Assembly: GCA_944470555.2 (NCBI GenBank)
Contig: OX104130.1
Span: 54,841,491 to 54,905,490 of the forward strand
Length of the DNA stretch: 64,000 nt
DNA from: Heterobilharzia americana
Lineage: Eukaryota > Platyhelminthes > Trematoda > Strigeidida > Schistosomatidae
Direction of reading: 5' to 3'
Shown here piece by piece: positions 40,401-44,372 of this stretch. Below the pieces are notes generated by a model. It made no database searches. It was given only the letters and a program-made list of their open reading frames with translations, and had not been told where the DNA came from. The position numbers were made by a program, and so were the translations under genes. The first letter of the stretch is position 1. Each line of letters opens with the position of its first letter.

Positions 40401-41011
40401 AAGAGAGTACACTGGAGGCGTGCTACTGAAGCCCTATATTCCACTAGGAACCCAAGGGAAAAATAATAAAAATTAATGATAATAATTATCTAAAGTGGTA
40501 ATTCTTATGACCTCCACACTTCTTGAGCGAATAAACAATCTACAGACGTGTTTTCTAACGAATGGTTGCCAGTTGGTTTACAGCTACACTGATGTTGTTC
40601 AGCTGCTCTGTACACTAAAATGTTGAGCTTCATGGTTTAAACGGTAAATTAATTTAATTTGTTGTCAATTTCTGTTTTACATAAACACATTGAACAGACC
40701 ATTCGTTTTAATCGCTTGTATTTCAAGTATTTACTTTCTTCACTTTTACTTTTACTTAATCATAGTTACAACAACGTGCATTGGAAGCTATAAAGACAGA
40801 AATTCCAGATGCAACAATTAAAGCAGATTTCACCTGCTTCCCATCAGCTAAAATGAAGCAACTATTTACTCCATCAGTGATTGATGAGAATACTCCTTTA
40901 CGTTATCGTTTATTATTCCCTGGGATTACTGATTGTAAAATGGATCCTACAAAAATTTGTATGACAAGAGAAGATCTTCAAAATCTACATTCTCATTTAC
41001 TTACAGTATAA
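1306..41011 (+). CDS. DCTN1: Dynactin subunit 1 (p150Glued), C-terminal part, 12 exons
   Basis: Gene-level entry for the join of twelve exons listed separately, about 1,022 residues ending in a stop codon. p150Glued is the large shoulder and arm subunit of dynactin, the cytoplasmic complex that couples dynein to cargo and microtubules. The join follows the animal p150Glued order: end of coiled coil 1 (motif EQVDAALGA), the inter-coil domain (LTAFLPDSFLR, GSLYSEMSTHE, QLDETISLE), coiled coil 2 (DALQADIEALEQEKAELK) and the C-terminal Arp1/shoulder region (ending DLQNLHSHLLTV). The N-terminal CAP-Gly domain and first part of coiled coil 1 must lie upstream of the window. Splice sites are GT-AG and intron phases agree at ten of eleven junctions; the eleventh, before the penultimate exon, is ambiguous. 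Introns range from about 1.2 to 6.6 kb, grown largely by LINE insertions. The family assignment is from remembered animal sequences and is firm. Confidence 0.95.
1516..2724. other. Dynactin intron, nothing recognised
   Basis: AT-rich intron between exons a and b with no recognisable gene or repeat. A C/T-rich stretch near 2010-2240 is open in one frame for 89 codons but resembles nothing. Confidence 0.5.
2725..3078 (+). CDS. DCTN1: Dynactin p150 exon b (end of coiled coil 1)
   Basis: 118 codons, phase 0 to phase 0, acceptor TTTTATAG and donor AAA followed by GTGAGC. It contains EMNDELQENSRETELELREE, the best conserved stretch of animal p150Glued coiled coil 1, then ADYEQTLGKFRDLVSDLQ. A short glutamine run (EQQQQQQLEQQ) lies near residues 85-95 of the exon, where the animal proteins have a Q/P-rich break between coiled coil 1 and the inter-coil domain. 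Confidence 0.95.
3450..4430 (+). mobile_element. LINE-B fragment (C-terminal region of the reverse transcriptase polyprotein)
   Basis: Decayed non-LTR retrotransposon. Broken frames carry the RT thumb and C-terminal block typical of this schistosome LINE: VECVNHFAYLGSCVG, DEISAWIQKACLTFANW, GRVYYATVRSVLLCACE, FDHRCLRINARIWWNHHVSN. The downstream part corresponds to the 'vvnvHRLRWLGHVLRM' region (4,128-4,180). It lies in the intron between dynactin exons b and c, same strand. There are frameshifts and stops throughout. Confidence 0.8.
4431..5440. other. Dynactin intron, nothing recognised
   Basis: No recognisable exon or repeat between the LINE-B fragment and the tRNA-like patch near 5450. 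Confidence 0.45.
5441..5525 (-). repeat. tRNA-like patch (B box)
   Basis: On the minus strand the segment contains GGTTCGAACCCC, a good RNA polymerase III B box, within a tRNA-like stretch. No cloverleaf with an intact acceptor stem could be drawn, so it is more likely a SINE remnant than a functional tRNA. Confidence 0.4.
5652..5825 (+). CDS. DCTN1: Dynactin p150 exon c (inter-coil domain)
   Basis: 58 codons, phase 0 to phase 0. It reads VIEAELRRLEAEQSANHVAR then LTAFLPDSFLRRGGDNEALL, the start of the p150Glued inter-coil domain. The acceptor is unusual: the AG is preceded by a run of A (GGAAAAAAG) with the pyrimidine-rich stretch further upstream, but the alignment K|VIEAELR to the animal KAIEMELR leaves little doubt about the junction. 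The donor is CAT followed by GTAAGT. Confidence 0.93.
6027..6620 (+). mobile_element. LINE-B 5' leader region
   Basis: The stretch starting 'gctgctaccttgacgtgg' aligns over several hundred bases with the reverse complement of 36,240-35,660, where it immediately precedes the endonuclease region of a LINE-B copy. Shared landmarks are 'ccctcgaggtcctacca', 'ctgttggatggtggtta' and 'ggcgaagtcctact'. So this is the detached 5' end of LINE-B, on the plus strand of the dynactin intron between exons c and d. Confidence 0.75.
6621..7230. other. Dynactin intron, nothing recognised
   Basis: AT-rich intron DNA with no exon or repeat that I can name. Confidence 0.45.
7231..8220 (+). mobile_element. LINE-B fragment (reverse transcriptase and C-terminal region)
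   Basis: Decayed copy. Recognisable pieces are a degenerate 'YADDT-L' catalytic region near 7,345, the 'FTYLGGQINPDKSM' region near 7,530-7,575, the 'HLLRWLGHEL-MP' region near 7,860 and the 'SVDEV-SLT' 3' block near 7,990. Stops and frameshifts are frequent; none of it is a gene. Confidence 0.75.
8221..9930. other. Dynactin intron, nothing recognised
   Basis: 1.7 kb of AT-rich intron without an exon or repeat that I can support. Confidence 0.45.
9931..10440 (+). mobile_element. LINE-B fragment, strongly decayed
   Basis: The translation VRLGSFVSAIGGVTDEISDY followed by HVWHRRNAYLVVKGVA corresponds to the 'YLGSLIS-GG-TDEIS-RI' and 'HLWRRRDIRLSIKGRV' blocks of LINE-B, and the following 300 bases keep scattered identity. 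Same strand as dynactin. Confidence 0.6.
10513..10629 (+). other. Exon-like open segment in dynactin intron c-d
   Basis: A 39-codon open segment starting with ATG and ending with DADSLAAH directly before GTACGT, a good donor. Exon c ends with CDLLANH before GTAAGT, so the ends look alike. It cannot be spliced at phase 0 behind exon c, because the nearest upstream AG leaves two extra bases and the frame further upstream hits TGA. It could be an alternative first exon joined to exon d, a decayed exon duplication, or chance. Confidence 0.2.
11230..12307 (+). mobile_element. LINE-A copy 1 (RTE-like), 5'-truncated
   Basis: Non-LTR retrotransposon 3' part. It starts within the reverse transcriptase domain ('cactttgaaaagggcttcga', the F-E-K-G-F-D block), keeps LLIVVDYIMQQTVRSKKMDI, loses the section after it, and continues to the shared 3' end 'aggaacccgagggac' followed by an AATAATAATA tail. 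It contains the expanded CTGG tract listed separately. The frames are broken. Confidence 0.85.
11886..11970. repeat. (CTGG)n tract, 21 units, inside LINE-A copy 1
   Basis: Perfect tetranucleotide tract of 85 nt in the 3' untranslated part of the LINE. The same position holds about 8, 5 and 5 units in minus-strand copies 2, 3 and 4, about 3 units in copy 5 and essentially none in copy 6. Long 'SQPASQPA' and 'GWLAGWLA' frames across it are translation artefacts. Confidence 0.97.
12416..12645 (+). CDS. DCTN1: Dynactin p150 exon d (inter-coil domain)
   Basis: 76 codons plus two bases, entering at phase 0 (acceptor CCTTCTAG) and leaving CA before GTAAGT. It joins directly to the previous exon so that KCDLLANH continues as LVERYPVPP, aligning without a gap to the animal KAELIRKQAQEKFEL. 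A proline and threonine rich stretch of about 30 residues follows, then the helical SFITRLIHLLRSMASLLAQY. Confidence 0.9.
12646..13560. other. Dynactin intron, nothing recognised
   Basis: AT-rich intron after exon d with no exon or repeat that I can name. Confidence 0.45.
13561..14560. repeat. GC-richer block, probable unassigned repeat
   Basis: The base composition is clearly less AT-rich than the surrounding intron, and a 113-codon open frame (13,749-14,090) lies inside. The translation resembles no protein I know and has no dynactin similarity. The compositional jump suggests a transposon-derived insertion of a class I cannot assign from one copy. Confidence 0.3.
14561..15095. other. Dynactin intron, nothing recognised
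   Basis: AT-rich intron between the GC-richer block and the ribozyme repeats. Includes a short (ATT)-like run near 14,700. Confidence 0.45.
15096..15185 (-). ncRNA. Hammerhead ribozyme, Smalpha type, core intact
   Basis: On the minus strand the segment carries CTGACGAG (15164-15157), a stem II of GTCCC/GGGAT around an AAAT loop, GAAA (15043 series; exact 15143-15140), a very short stem III and a cleavage triplet TTC followed by TGGGTTCCACTGC. All invariant core bases CUGANGA and GAAA are present and the triplet obeys the NUH rule. The very short stem III is typical of the schistosome satellite hammerhead, which may work better as a dimer. The tRNA-like head is not recognisable, so this is a 3' fragment. 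Confidence 0.82.
15212..15395 (+). mobile_element. Smalpha-like SINE with tRNA-like head and hammerhead (core mutated)
   Basis: The head reads TGGCTCGGTGGTCTAGTGG (A box) and GGTCCGAGTCC (B box), an internal RNA polymerase III promoter. The body 'caacaccactcaccggga' leads to a hammerhead with CTGACGAG at 15328-15335, stem II CCCGAAGTAGGAC-like, and the 3' arm CATC followed by CTGGATTCCACTGC. The second core box is TAAA (15349-15352) instead of GAAA, so the G thought to act as general base is lost and cleavage is predicted to be dead. It faces the preceding unit head to head. Confidence 0.85.
15396..16547. other. Dynactin intron with a B-box-like site
   Basis: AT-rich intron before exon e. 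GGGTCACGAGTTCGAATCTC at 16,083-16,102 looks like a polymerase III B box and probably marks an old SINE. I see nothing else in this stretch. Confidence 0.4.
16548..17205 (+). CDS. DCTN1: Dynactin p150 exon e (inter-coil domain, largest exon here)
   Basis: One base completing the split codon, then 219 codons, ending at phase 0 before GTACGT. The acceptor is TCTTAACAG. It contains GCSVDLYLKFGSLYSEMSTH, then QLDETISLETL, YSVHLKTEP and RVITRRIKRRIPNK, all in the order of the animal inter-coil domain. An open frame continues upstream of 16548 to a stop, but those residues resemble nothing in dynactin and precede the acceptor. Confidence 0.94.
17530..18850 (-). mobile_element. LINE-B copy, RT region, minus strand
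   Basis: Decayed copy opposite to dynactin. On the minus strand it reads WKLKRCEAVGPDSLPPVPFK (18.6 kb), then GSRPGCRRIDHTFTLRQVPEH and IVIFCDLKAA (the R-G-C-D-Q and first catalytic D region), then EIDLLPRGHLDVLEYANEIV (18.0 kb), where the YADD box is mutated to YANE. Several frameshifts. It lies in the intron between exons e and f. Confidence 0.85.
19243..20340 (-). mobile_element. LINE-A copy 2, minus strand, 5'-truncated
   Basis: It begins in the RT domain (minus-strand VDYIMQQTVRSKKMDIRCLT) and runs to the shared LINE-A 3' end (plus-strand 'gtccctcgggttcctag' at 19,257). It carries about 8 CCAG units near 19,573-19,603 and about 14 TTG units at 20,029-20,071, which are CAA glutamine codons in the element's own frame. 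A copy that contains the same frames is seen at 24,607-27,066. Confidence 0.87.
20341..20847. other. Dynactin intron, nothing recognised
   Basis: AT-rich intron between LINE-A copy 2 and exon f. Confidence 0.45.
20848..21072 (+). CDS. DCTN1: Dynactin p150 exon f (inter-coil domain end)
   Basis: 75 codons, phase 0 to phase 0, acceptor TTTACAG and donor GTG followed by GTAGGT. It includes CLSEACKEYLISTDQ and ALAMENGEYDFDGT, matching the animal CLRQSCN and AMQEGEYDAER at the end of the inter-coil domain. Confidence 0.92.
21496..21790 (+). repeat. Interspersed repeat family R1, copy 2
   Basis: The block 'cctgggagcactggacagc' and the following tRNA-like body and 'gcgcgaccttcatc' tail match R1 copy 1. 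It lies in the intron between dynactin exons f and g. One arm only. Confidence 0.6.
21791..22395. other. Dynactin intron, nothing recognised
   Basis: AT-rich intron DNA with no recognisable element. Confidence 0.45.
22396..22610 (-). repeat. tRNA-derived SINE family R2, copy 1
   Basis: Read on the minus strand it opens GGAGTTGTGGCTCACTGGTT (A-box-like), has a B-box-like GGTTTGAAC and a tail with 'ggaagtcaggtagtatta'. The same arrangement recurs at 23,871 and 54,195, always on the minus strand. This is the structure of a tRNA-derived SINE. Confidence 0.6.
22611..23390. other. Dynactin intron, nothing recognised
   Basis: T-rich and A-rich intron before exon g with no recognisable element. Confidence 0.45.
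23391..23662 (+). CDS. DCTN1: Dynactin p150 exon g (coiled coil 2 start)
   Basis: 90 codons plus two bases, entering at phase 0 after TTTATCATAG and leaving AA before GTGCGT. It reads RAIAYKRAQAELEGCRAKLE and continues through KELQKALKARADELSEMSVR and FTEKKLETAGKGNEEKISRL, the highly conserved first half of p150Glued coiled coil 2. Confidence 0.95.
23871..24030 (-). repeat. tRNA-derived SINE family R2, copy 2
   Basis: On the minus strand: GAAGCTGTGGCTCAGTGGTT (A box), GGTCATGGGGTCGAGCC (B-box region) and the tail with 'actagatagtatcacttgc'. This is the clearest of the three copies. Confidence 0.65.
24031..24606. other. Dynactin intron, nothing recognised
   Basis: AT-rich intron between the R2 copy and LINE-A copy 3. 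Confidence 0.45.
24607..27066 (-). mobile_element. LINE-A copy 3, minus strand, about 2.5 kb
   Basis: The second longest LINE-A copy. In minus-strand order it has the region before RT (27,066-26,250, with KPIKDDEGNLITKEEKQKKR and VLSSIKSLKCGKATGP), the RT fingers and palm (25,905-25,530, with QCHKHSSTSFNSYMLYDATC and LTILLIVVDYIMQQTV), a polyglutamine-coding tract (about 18 CAA units at 25,412-25,467), a (GTGGA)n-like patch near 25,200, about 5 CCAG units and the common 3' end at 24,607. All frames are interrupted. It lies between dynactin exons g and h. Confidence 0.9.
27105..27350 (+). repeat. Interspersed repeat family R1, copy 3
   Basis: 'gaaaacctgggagtactgga' and the tRNA-like centre 'gatcctggtagggatagaac' identify this as R1, followed by the 'accactgggtcgtaatccga' segment. 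It lies 170 nt before dynactin exon h. Confidence 0.6.
27523..27662 (+). CDS. DCTN1: Dynactin p150 exon h (coiled coil 2 end)
   Basis: One base completing a lysine codon, then 46 codons, then one base. The acceptor is TTTTTATTATAG and the donor GTAAGT. YEQTLDALQADIEALEQEKA matches the animal MDALQADIDQLEAEKAEL. The exon ends coiled coil 2; the following residues are predicted linker. Confidence 0.95.
28000..28110 (-). repeat. Degenerate hammerhead SINE remnant
   Basis: On the minus strand CTGATAAG (28053-28046), a stem II of the same design (TTCCAAATAAGA), then GGAAC where GAAAC is expected, then GTTC and TGGAATCCATTCC. Two core positions are changed, so no activity is predicted. The tRNA-like head is not recognisable. 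Confidence 0.65.
28440..29900 (-). mobile_element. LINE-B copy, minus strand, strongly decayed
   Basis: The plus-strand text 'gtggctttcaggtcgggaaa' and 'cttttggaacgtggcggtta'-like passages align with the RT region at 18,196-18,300, and 29,630-29,880 aligns with the LINE-B 5' leader ('cacaccggaa', 'cttcgcccttgg'). The order fits a minus-strand copy with internal deletion, and it has no open frames left. It lies between dynactin exons h and i. Confidence 0.65.
29925..30290 (+). mobile_element. LINE-B 3' end fragment
   Basis: 'gatatggctcgaaatttatc' encodes the DMAxNxSQWRRxIH motif that ends the LINE-B polyprotein, preceded by 'ccaatacaaggagtctctga' of the same block. Plus strand, next to an opposite-strand LINE-B copy. 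Confidence 0.6.
30291..30980. other. Dynactin intron, nothing recognised
   Basis: AT-rich intron with a poly-C run of about 10 near 30,930, before exon i. Confidence 0.45.
30981..31129 (+). CDS. DCTN1: Dynactin p150 exon i (Ser/Thr/Pro-rich linker)
   Basis: Two bases completing a serine codon, then 49 codons, phase 0 before GTTAGT; acceptor AATACTGTAG. The first 35 residues are rich in S, T, P and A and are not conserved in detail. The phase match to both neighbours and the return to helix (AYRDTSFMAME) continued in the next exon support it as coding. Animal p150Glued also has a low-complexity linker after coiled coil 2. Confidence 0.87.
31567..32520 (-). mobile_element. LINE-A copy 4, minus strand, 5'-truncated
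   Basis: Same 3' end as the other copies (plus-strand 'tcccttgggttcccttgtgg' at 31,578), about 5 CCAG units near 31,896-31,919 and only 5 TTG units near 32,331. It stops near 32,517 in the 'cagtagaaattagacataaa' block of the RT region. Confidence 0.87.
32755..32840 (+). repeat. tRNA-like patch (A and B box)
   Basis: 'TTGGCTTAAAATTTAGGC' followed 35 nt later by GGGTTCGAAACC gives an A and B box pair. I could not draw an acceptor stem, so a SINE head is more likely than a functional tRNA. Confidence 0.4.
32978..33049 (+). CDS. DCTN1: Dynactin p150 exon j (24-codon exon)
   Basis: A 72-nt exon, phase 0 to phase 0, with acceptor TTTTCTATAG and donor CTT followed by GTAAGT. It encodes IEALREAVRRLSSEVSRLRG, matching the animal [20 protein letters not shown] helix. 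The exon is shorter than the others but has strong splice sites. Confidence 0.88.
33400..36240 (-). mobile_element. LINE-B copy with 5' leader and endonuclease, minus strand
   Basis: The most complete LINE-B copy. From its 5' end at 36,240: the leader (36,240-35,660), then an open frame of 284 codons (35,659-34,805) carrying an apurinic-type endonuclease: CLLVISAYVSTNCSSDNAMD, VVIMVGDFNV (the GDFN motif), LASTNFKHKKRNCLTWCPPA (the TW motif), NRRWTQIDYIVISHRW (the IDYI motif). Most of the reverse transcriptase is deleted; 34,490-33,400 is the C-terminal part, to a 3' end near 33,400. Such endonucleases nick target DNA for target-primed reverse transcription. The usual second catalytic 'SDH' is not found, as the frame ends at EECCSF. 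Confidence 0.88.
36241..37040. other. Dynactin intron, nothing recognised
   Basis: AT-rich intron DNA between LINE-B insertions. Confidence 0.45.
37041..37390 (+). mobile_element. LINE-B fragment
   Basis: MRFSLSKCKLLPQDW, then KRVDHFTCLGNRINHTRSIA, then NVHHLWHRRDIRLSI are LINE-B RT C-terminal motifs in one nearly open frame of 87 codons. A GTA run near 37,107 adds four valines. Confidence 0.8.
37395..37800 (-). mobile_element. LINE-C fragment (jockey/CR1-like reverse transcriptase)
   Basis: Minus-strand frames read SRPIAVTSSFIKIMKKLIIF followed by FKDPNQFTYKSRRTLNTTTL, then SAFDFVSRALIQDKL and LHSYFSGRKR. These are the RPIxxTSxxxKxxE, Q-F-Y, SAFDxVxxxxL blocks of jockey/CR1-type reverse transcriptases, a different family from LINE-A and LINE-B. 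A short fragment with one frame break. Confidence 0.75.
38170..38508 (+). CDS. DCTN1: Dynactin p150 exon k (5' boundary uncertain)
   Basis: The body of the exon is clear: QLARDAYSLQQEIFSVLANP aligns with the animal YRKTSQLLETLNQL, and the donor is ATG followed by GTAATG at phase 0. The start is not clear. The best acceptor by context (TTTTGAACCAG, exon from 38157) reads EQMKVLDV, which resembles the animal AQMKASL, but reaches TAA at once in that frame. Keeping the downstream frame and phase 0 requires the weaker AG at 38168-38169, used for these coordinates. A one-base insertion in the run near 38166-38168 is the alternative explanation. Confidence 0.75.
38791..39120 (+). mobile_element. LINE-B 3' fragment
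   Basis: 'cgactgagattgcttaaaca' corresponds to the HRLRWLGHVL block and 'gacatggctgaaaatcgatc' to the final DMAxNRSxW motif. It lies between dynactin exons k and l. Confidence 0.65.
39552..40475 (+). mobile_element. LINE-A copy 5, 5'-truncated
   Basis: A nearly open 218-codon frame begins at 39,614 and carries the end of RT: ILEDLDFADDLCLMSHKLED, where the FADD box is intact, KINKLTEEAAKKKLQVNVEK, INGRN-like 'TSNGRNLKEVVSFTYPG', and SLLLYGSETWRVTKG. Only a short glutamine stretch and about 3 CTGG units are present. It ends with 'aggaacccaagggaaaaata' near 40,470, 290 nt before the last dynactin exon. Confidence 0.88.
40766..41011 (+). CDS. DCTN1: Dynactin p150 exon l (C-terminus and stop)
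   Basis: 81 codons and TAA, entering at phase 0 after AATCATAG. It contains KADFTCFPSAKMKQLFTPSV, then RYRLLFPG and DLQNLHSHLLTV, matching the animal TDFATFPSSAFL, RHRLVLT and QLHQLHSRLIS at the extreme C-terminus of p150Glued. The usual length after the last conserved block is preserved. Confidence 0.94.
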   Translation, partial: LQQRALEAIKTEIPDATIKADFTCFPSAKMKQLFTPSVIDENTPLRYRLLFPGITDCKMDPTKICMTREDLQNLHSHLLTV

Positions 41012-41287
41012 AAAAGATATTTATATTTTTCTGAAGATATTATATTGAGTTGTTTCGTTTCACAATAACCGGTACATACGCTTGCTACTATTGTCTATGT
41101 ATGTGTTTATGTAATGCAGTAATAATTGTAATCTGAAGTAAATCCCGTTATCATCATCATCAGAGTCATTGGGGTGTGTTTTATCTCTTCCATTCCCAAT
41201 GTCATTTTTGCACTAAGCGAAAAATTTGTCTCCTACTGTGTTTTTCTTTTGTGGTTTTTTCCTGATACAGGTTGTTAAGTTATTATT

Positions 41288-41293
41288 ATTAAA
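41288..41293 (+). promoter_or_regulatory. Candidate polyadenylation hexamer for dynactin
   Basis: ATTAAA lies about 280 nt after the dynactin stop codon in an AT-rich stretch. It is the common variant hexamer. Such hexamers are frequent in this AT-rich DNA, so this is only a plausible site. Confidence 0.35.
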
Positions 41294-41820
41294 GTAACTT
41301 GCACTGAAATCCCTTTACTAGTTTTATTTTATTTATTCAAGACTATGTTATCCTTCGTTACTATATGATACATGTTTACTTTTTTGAACGAATTGGTCAC
41401 CTGTTGATAACCTGTGTACTTGTTAAAGTCTAAGTATTCAGCGCTGATAGAAGCTAGTAAGTTTCTGCAATCACATCTAAACCGATTGATGCAAGAAGAT
41501 TCATTCTGACTGACTTTTATCACAAAATGAGAAGTGAAATCACCTCAAAAGTAAACCAACTGAGTGTTTGTAGTGAAAACCATGAGTAATGAGTCTCGAA
41601 ACAAATGGAGAAAACATAGGTCCGAGGTAATTCTTGGGAGAAATTTAAGCTTATTATGGAGACCAACACTAGGAAAAAGATGAACAGATCCCTGGTGATA
41701 CATAAAGGTGAATGGCTGGGAATTTCGACGGAATACTCTGAAGAACAAGTCAATTGACCTGAAGTCAACCTCCAAGTAGCAAACATGTAGCTCGAACCTG
41801 AATAGCATCTACATATTGGT

Positions 41821-42560
41821 CTTCCGTCCTCAAAGTTGAGAAATCTTTTTCAAATGTTAAACAGTACGAAGCACCAGGACCTAGGGACTTTCTACTGGAA
41901 GTTTTTGAGGATGGAGGCACTAGCTAACGTTTGATCTTGGCTGATAATTATACTGGTCTATATTAAGGAAGATAAGTTTGACTAACATTGGATTCGACAT
42001 CGTAGAGTCTATAATTGTTGGACCCTTAGGTGAAGCTCGAGAACAGGCAGGTTTCAGCCCTGGGTTACGATGCACCATTCAGATCTTCACCGTTTGATGC
42101 ATTTCGGAACGTAGACATTCTTACGGACAGTTGACACTAGCAATATTTCTTGACCTAGAGACAACATTCGACTCTATTGTTCGAGAGGTGTTGTGACAGC
42201 GTCTGACTGTGAAGGGAGTAACGAGCAAGTGTGGAAGCTAATCAAAGCTCTTTCCTCGAAATCACTTAGCCATTTAAGACCATACGAAGAGTTATCAACT
42301 GAAATAACTACAGCCACCCGTATCTCCCAAGGATGCTCGCTGTCACCATACCTGTTCAACTTTTTCATAGAGGTGTTGATGAACATAACTTAAGGTATCT
42401 CCGACTTCTCATGGATTAAATGATGTTCTGCTCTAGGACCAACTTGATTTGAAGATAGTGAATTGGTGGTGCATGACCTCTTCACTGAGAAGTTGTATCA
42501 GCTCAAAGACTGGTTGGATGCCAAAGGCCTGTTTAATTTTTACCAACTTAGGCCATATGT
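41821..42560 (+). mobile_element. LINE-B fragment (reverse transcriptase)
   Basis: Decayed RT region: 'ggttacgatgcaccattcag' (GxRCxxQI region), 'tttcttgacctagagacaac' (FLDLExTFDS), 'SQGCSLSPYLFNFFIEVLMN' near 42,330-42,385 and the 'DAKGLFNFYQLR' region near 42,520. Stops throughout. It ends where LINE-A copy 6 starts, so LINE-A copy 6 probably inserted at or next to it. Confidence 0.8.
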
Positions 42561-42883
42561 AACCTCACCTAGTTTCCTAGCCGGTCCTAAGCCCGGAATA
42601 AGAGGTGAGGTTGGGCATAGAGCTAGCAACCCCACCCCGGAGAATCAGTCCAATTGCTAAAGAAACTTCAAAGCACAAAGAAAATATAAAAATTGAAATC
42701 ATTCCTCGCTGGAATCGAGAAGACGAACTGACGCCGGTGAAAGCCTTCGGGGAGACGATTCGCCGATGTGTCTTCTCTCGATGAAGGGGAAAGTAAACAT
42801 GGGACATGGAATGTCCGCACACCGTTTGAACCCTGCAAGGCTGCCCAGATTGCAAAAGAGATGAGAAGGTATAGTATTGAAGT

Positions 42884-43315
42884 TGTAGTGCACCTTCCTG
42901 GCACCAAAATATAACTAGGGCTAAAATAAATAGTTTAAATTAAATTAACTAAATAAATCTCTAGCTTGCCTCCGGATGCTTAGGGTGTTTTAAGTTTTGT
43001 TTTAACGAGCATGCATCCGAGCAGGCTTGGACGCCATTTTTGCGCTCCATTGTGCTGATCACCACGCACGTACTCCGAGTCCCTAGTTCAGCCTTACAAG
43101 CCAGATAAGTTGATTAAACTTTTCCCTCATTCATTATTATAACATTTACCTTAAATACATAGCTCCTTTAAATACATTGCGTATCAGTTCTTTTGATTTG
43201 TGTTTTGTTACCAGTACTTACACGTTAGGTAAAGTACTGGTTAAGCAGGTACTAGAGCACATCAAATTAAGTAGGGTTGATCAAACGTTACGGAATTGTA
43301 ACACGCATCCCTACA
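42884..43315 (+). repeat. 5' LTR of the gypsy element
   Basis: 432 bp bounded by TGTAG and CTACA. It should hold promoter and polyadenylation signals of the element. The sequence GATTAAACTTTTCCCTC and an AT-rich 'ttaaatacat' stretch lie in its second half, but I cannot fix a TATA box or start site. Confidence 0.97.
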
Positions 43316-43320
43316 AAAAT

Positions 43321-43330
43321 TGGTGAGCCC
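43321..43330 (+). other. Primer-binding site candidate
   Basis: TGGTGAGCCC starts 5 nt after the 5' LTR. It begins with the TGG complementary to a tRNA CCA end and differs at one position from the TGGTGACCCC expected for the tRNA-Trp type end used by CsRn1/Kabuki elements. The schistosome tRNA sequence would be needed to be sure. Confidence 0.65.
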
Positions 43331-43503
43331 GAGTATCACTTCTTATTTTGTCTAGTACCTTTGTTCTCTTGCGTTGATTTGTCTGGCCTATTTTGTTTTT
43401 TGGCACGTCTAGCGTTTTTTTTTTATTATTGCACTCCTCATTGGTTATTTTTGCATTGTAATTTTTTTATTATCACTATCGTGCCTCGTTAATTCCCTGA
43501 TCA

Positions 43504-44340
43504 ATGGCGGATAACGACTCGACTGCGCAGATGGCCATAACCCTCCAGCTTCCCACCTTCTGGGCCCACAGACCATCTGCATGGTTCTCCCATGTGGAAG
43601 CTCAGTTTGCCTTGAGACACATTCAATCACAAGAAACTAAGTCCAACTTAGTCATCGTCAGCTTACCGGAAAATGTGATTGAAGACGTCTCAGATGTGCT
43701 AGATGACCCAGCACCGAATCTTTACGATCGCCTCAAAACCGCCCTCATCAAACGTGTTGCACTTACTGACCAGCAGAAAGTGCAAGAACTTTTCAGGGAT
43801 GTGCATCTGGGTGATCGCAAGCCGACGCAACTGCTTCGTCAGATGAAGCAGCTGATTGCTGACTTCAACATTGATGAAGCATTTCTCAAGCAACTGTGGT
43901 TACAGAGGTTACCACAGTCGGTTCAAGGGATCCTCGCACCCTTCCATAAGTGTCCCTTAATAGAGTTGGCGGAAGCGGCTGACAGAGCTGTGGATGCTAC
44001 GAAACCCAACACTAGTATCTCAGCTGCACTGTCTACTGCCACGGATTCGTTCAAAAATCCTCCCTCGGCTGTTGAGCCAACAAGTTTCGATGTTATAACT
44101 CACATCTCAAAATTGTATGAAGAGTTGTGCAGCATCAGGAACGAAATGCGGTCTGGTAGTTCTTACAAAGGTCGCACGTCTCGCTCGCGCAACAGGTCTG
44201 CCTCCCGTACCGATAGCAGACGTTCCAAATCGCGACAATCCCAACCCAGGTTGTGCTGGTACCATAAACGTTATGGTGCCAATGCCAAAAAGTGCACTCG
44301 ACCTTGCACCTTCGAGGCTAACCAGGCGGGAAACGTGTGA
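43504..44340 (+). CDS. gag polyprotein of the gypsy element
   Basis: 278 residues, intact from ATG to TGA. The first 120 residues form a capsid-like region ([20 protein letters not shown], then [14 protein letters not shown] and [16 protein letters not shown]), a conserved pattern in CsRn1-type Gags. A basic, serine/arginine-rich stretch ([18 protein letters not shown]) precedes the zinc finger [18 protein letters not shown] at residues 251-268, with C-x2-H-x9-C-x3-C spacing, unlike the CCHC knuckle of most retroelements. The product would package element RNA in the cytoplasm. The frame is free of stops, in contrast to pol. Confidence 0.93.
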   Translation: MADNDSTAQMAITLQLPTFWAHRPSAWFSHVEAQFALRHIQSQETKSNLVIVSLPENVIEDVSDVLDDPAPNLYDRLKTALIKRVALTDQQKVQELFRDVHLGDRKPTQLLRQMKQLIADFNIDEAFLKQLWLQRLPQSVQGILAPFHKCPLIELAEAADRAVDATKPNTSISAALSTATDSFKNPPSAVEPTSFDVITHISKLYEELCSIRNEMRSGSSYKGRTSRSRNRSASRTDSRRSKSRQSQPRLCWYHKRYGANAKKCTRPCTFEANQAGNV

Positions 44341-44372
44341 GCCAGCACGTGACGGCGACTAACGTCGCTGGC
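44328..44372 (+). promoter_or_regulatory. -1 programmed ribosomal frameshift signal at gag-pol junction
   Basis: The heptamer GGGAAAC (44328-44334) sits in the right phase for gag, reading G GGA AAC with the 0-frame codons GGA and AAC, just before GTG TGA. A 6-nt spacer (44335-44340) follows, then a hairpin: GCCAGC (44341-44346) pairs with GCTGGC (44367-44372), and GACG (44351-44354) pairs with CGTC (44363-44366), leaving a 4-nt bulge and an 8-nt loop. Pol lies in the -1 frame relative to gag and has no ATG at its start. All parts match the classical X XXY YYZ signal. Confidence 0.82.
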
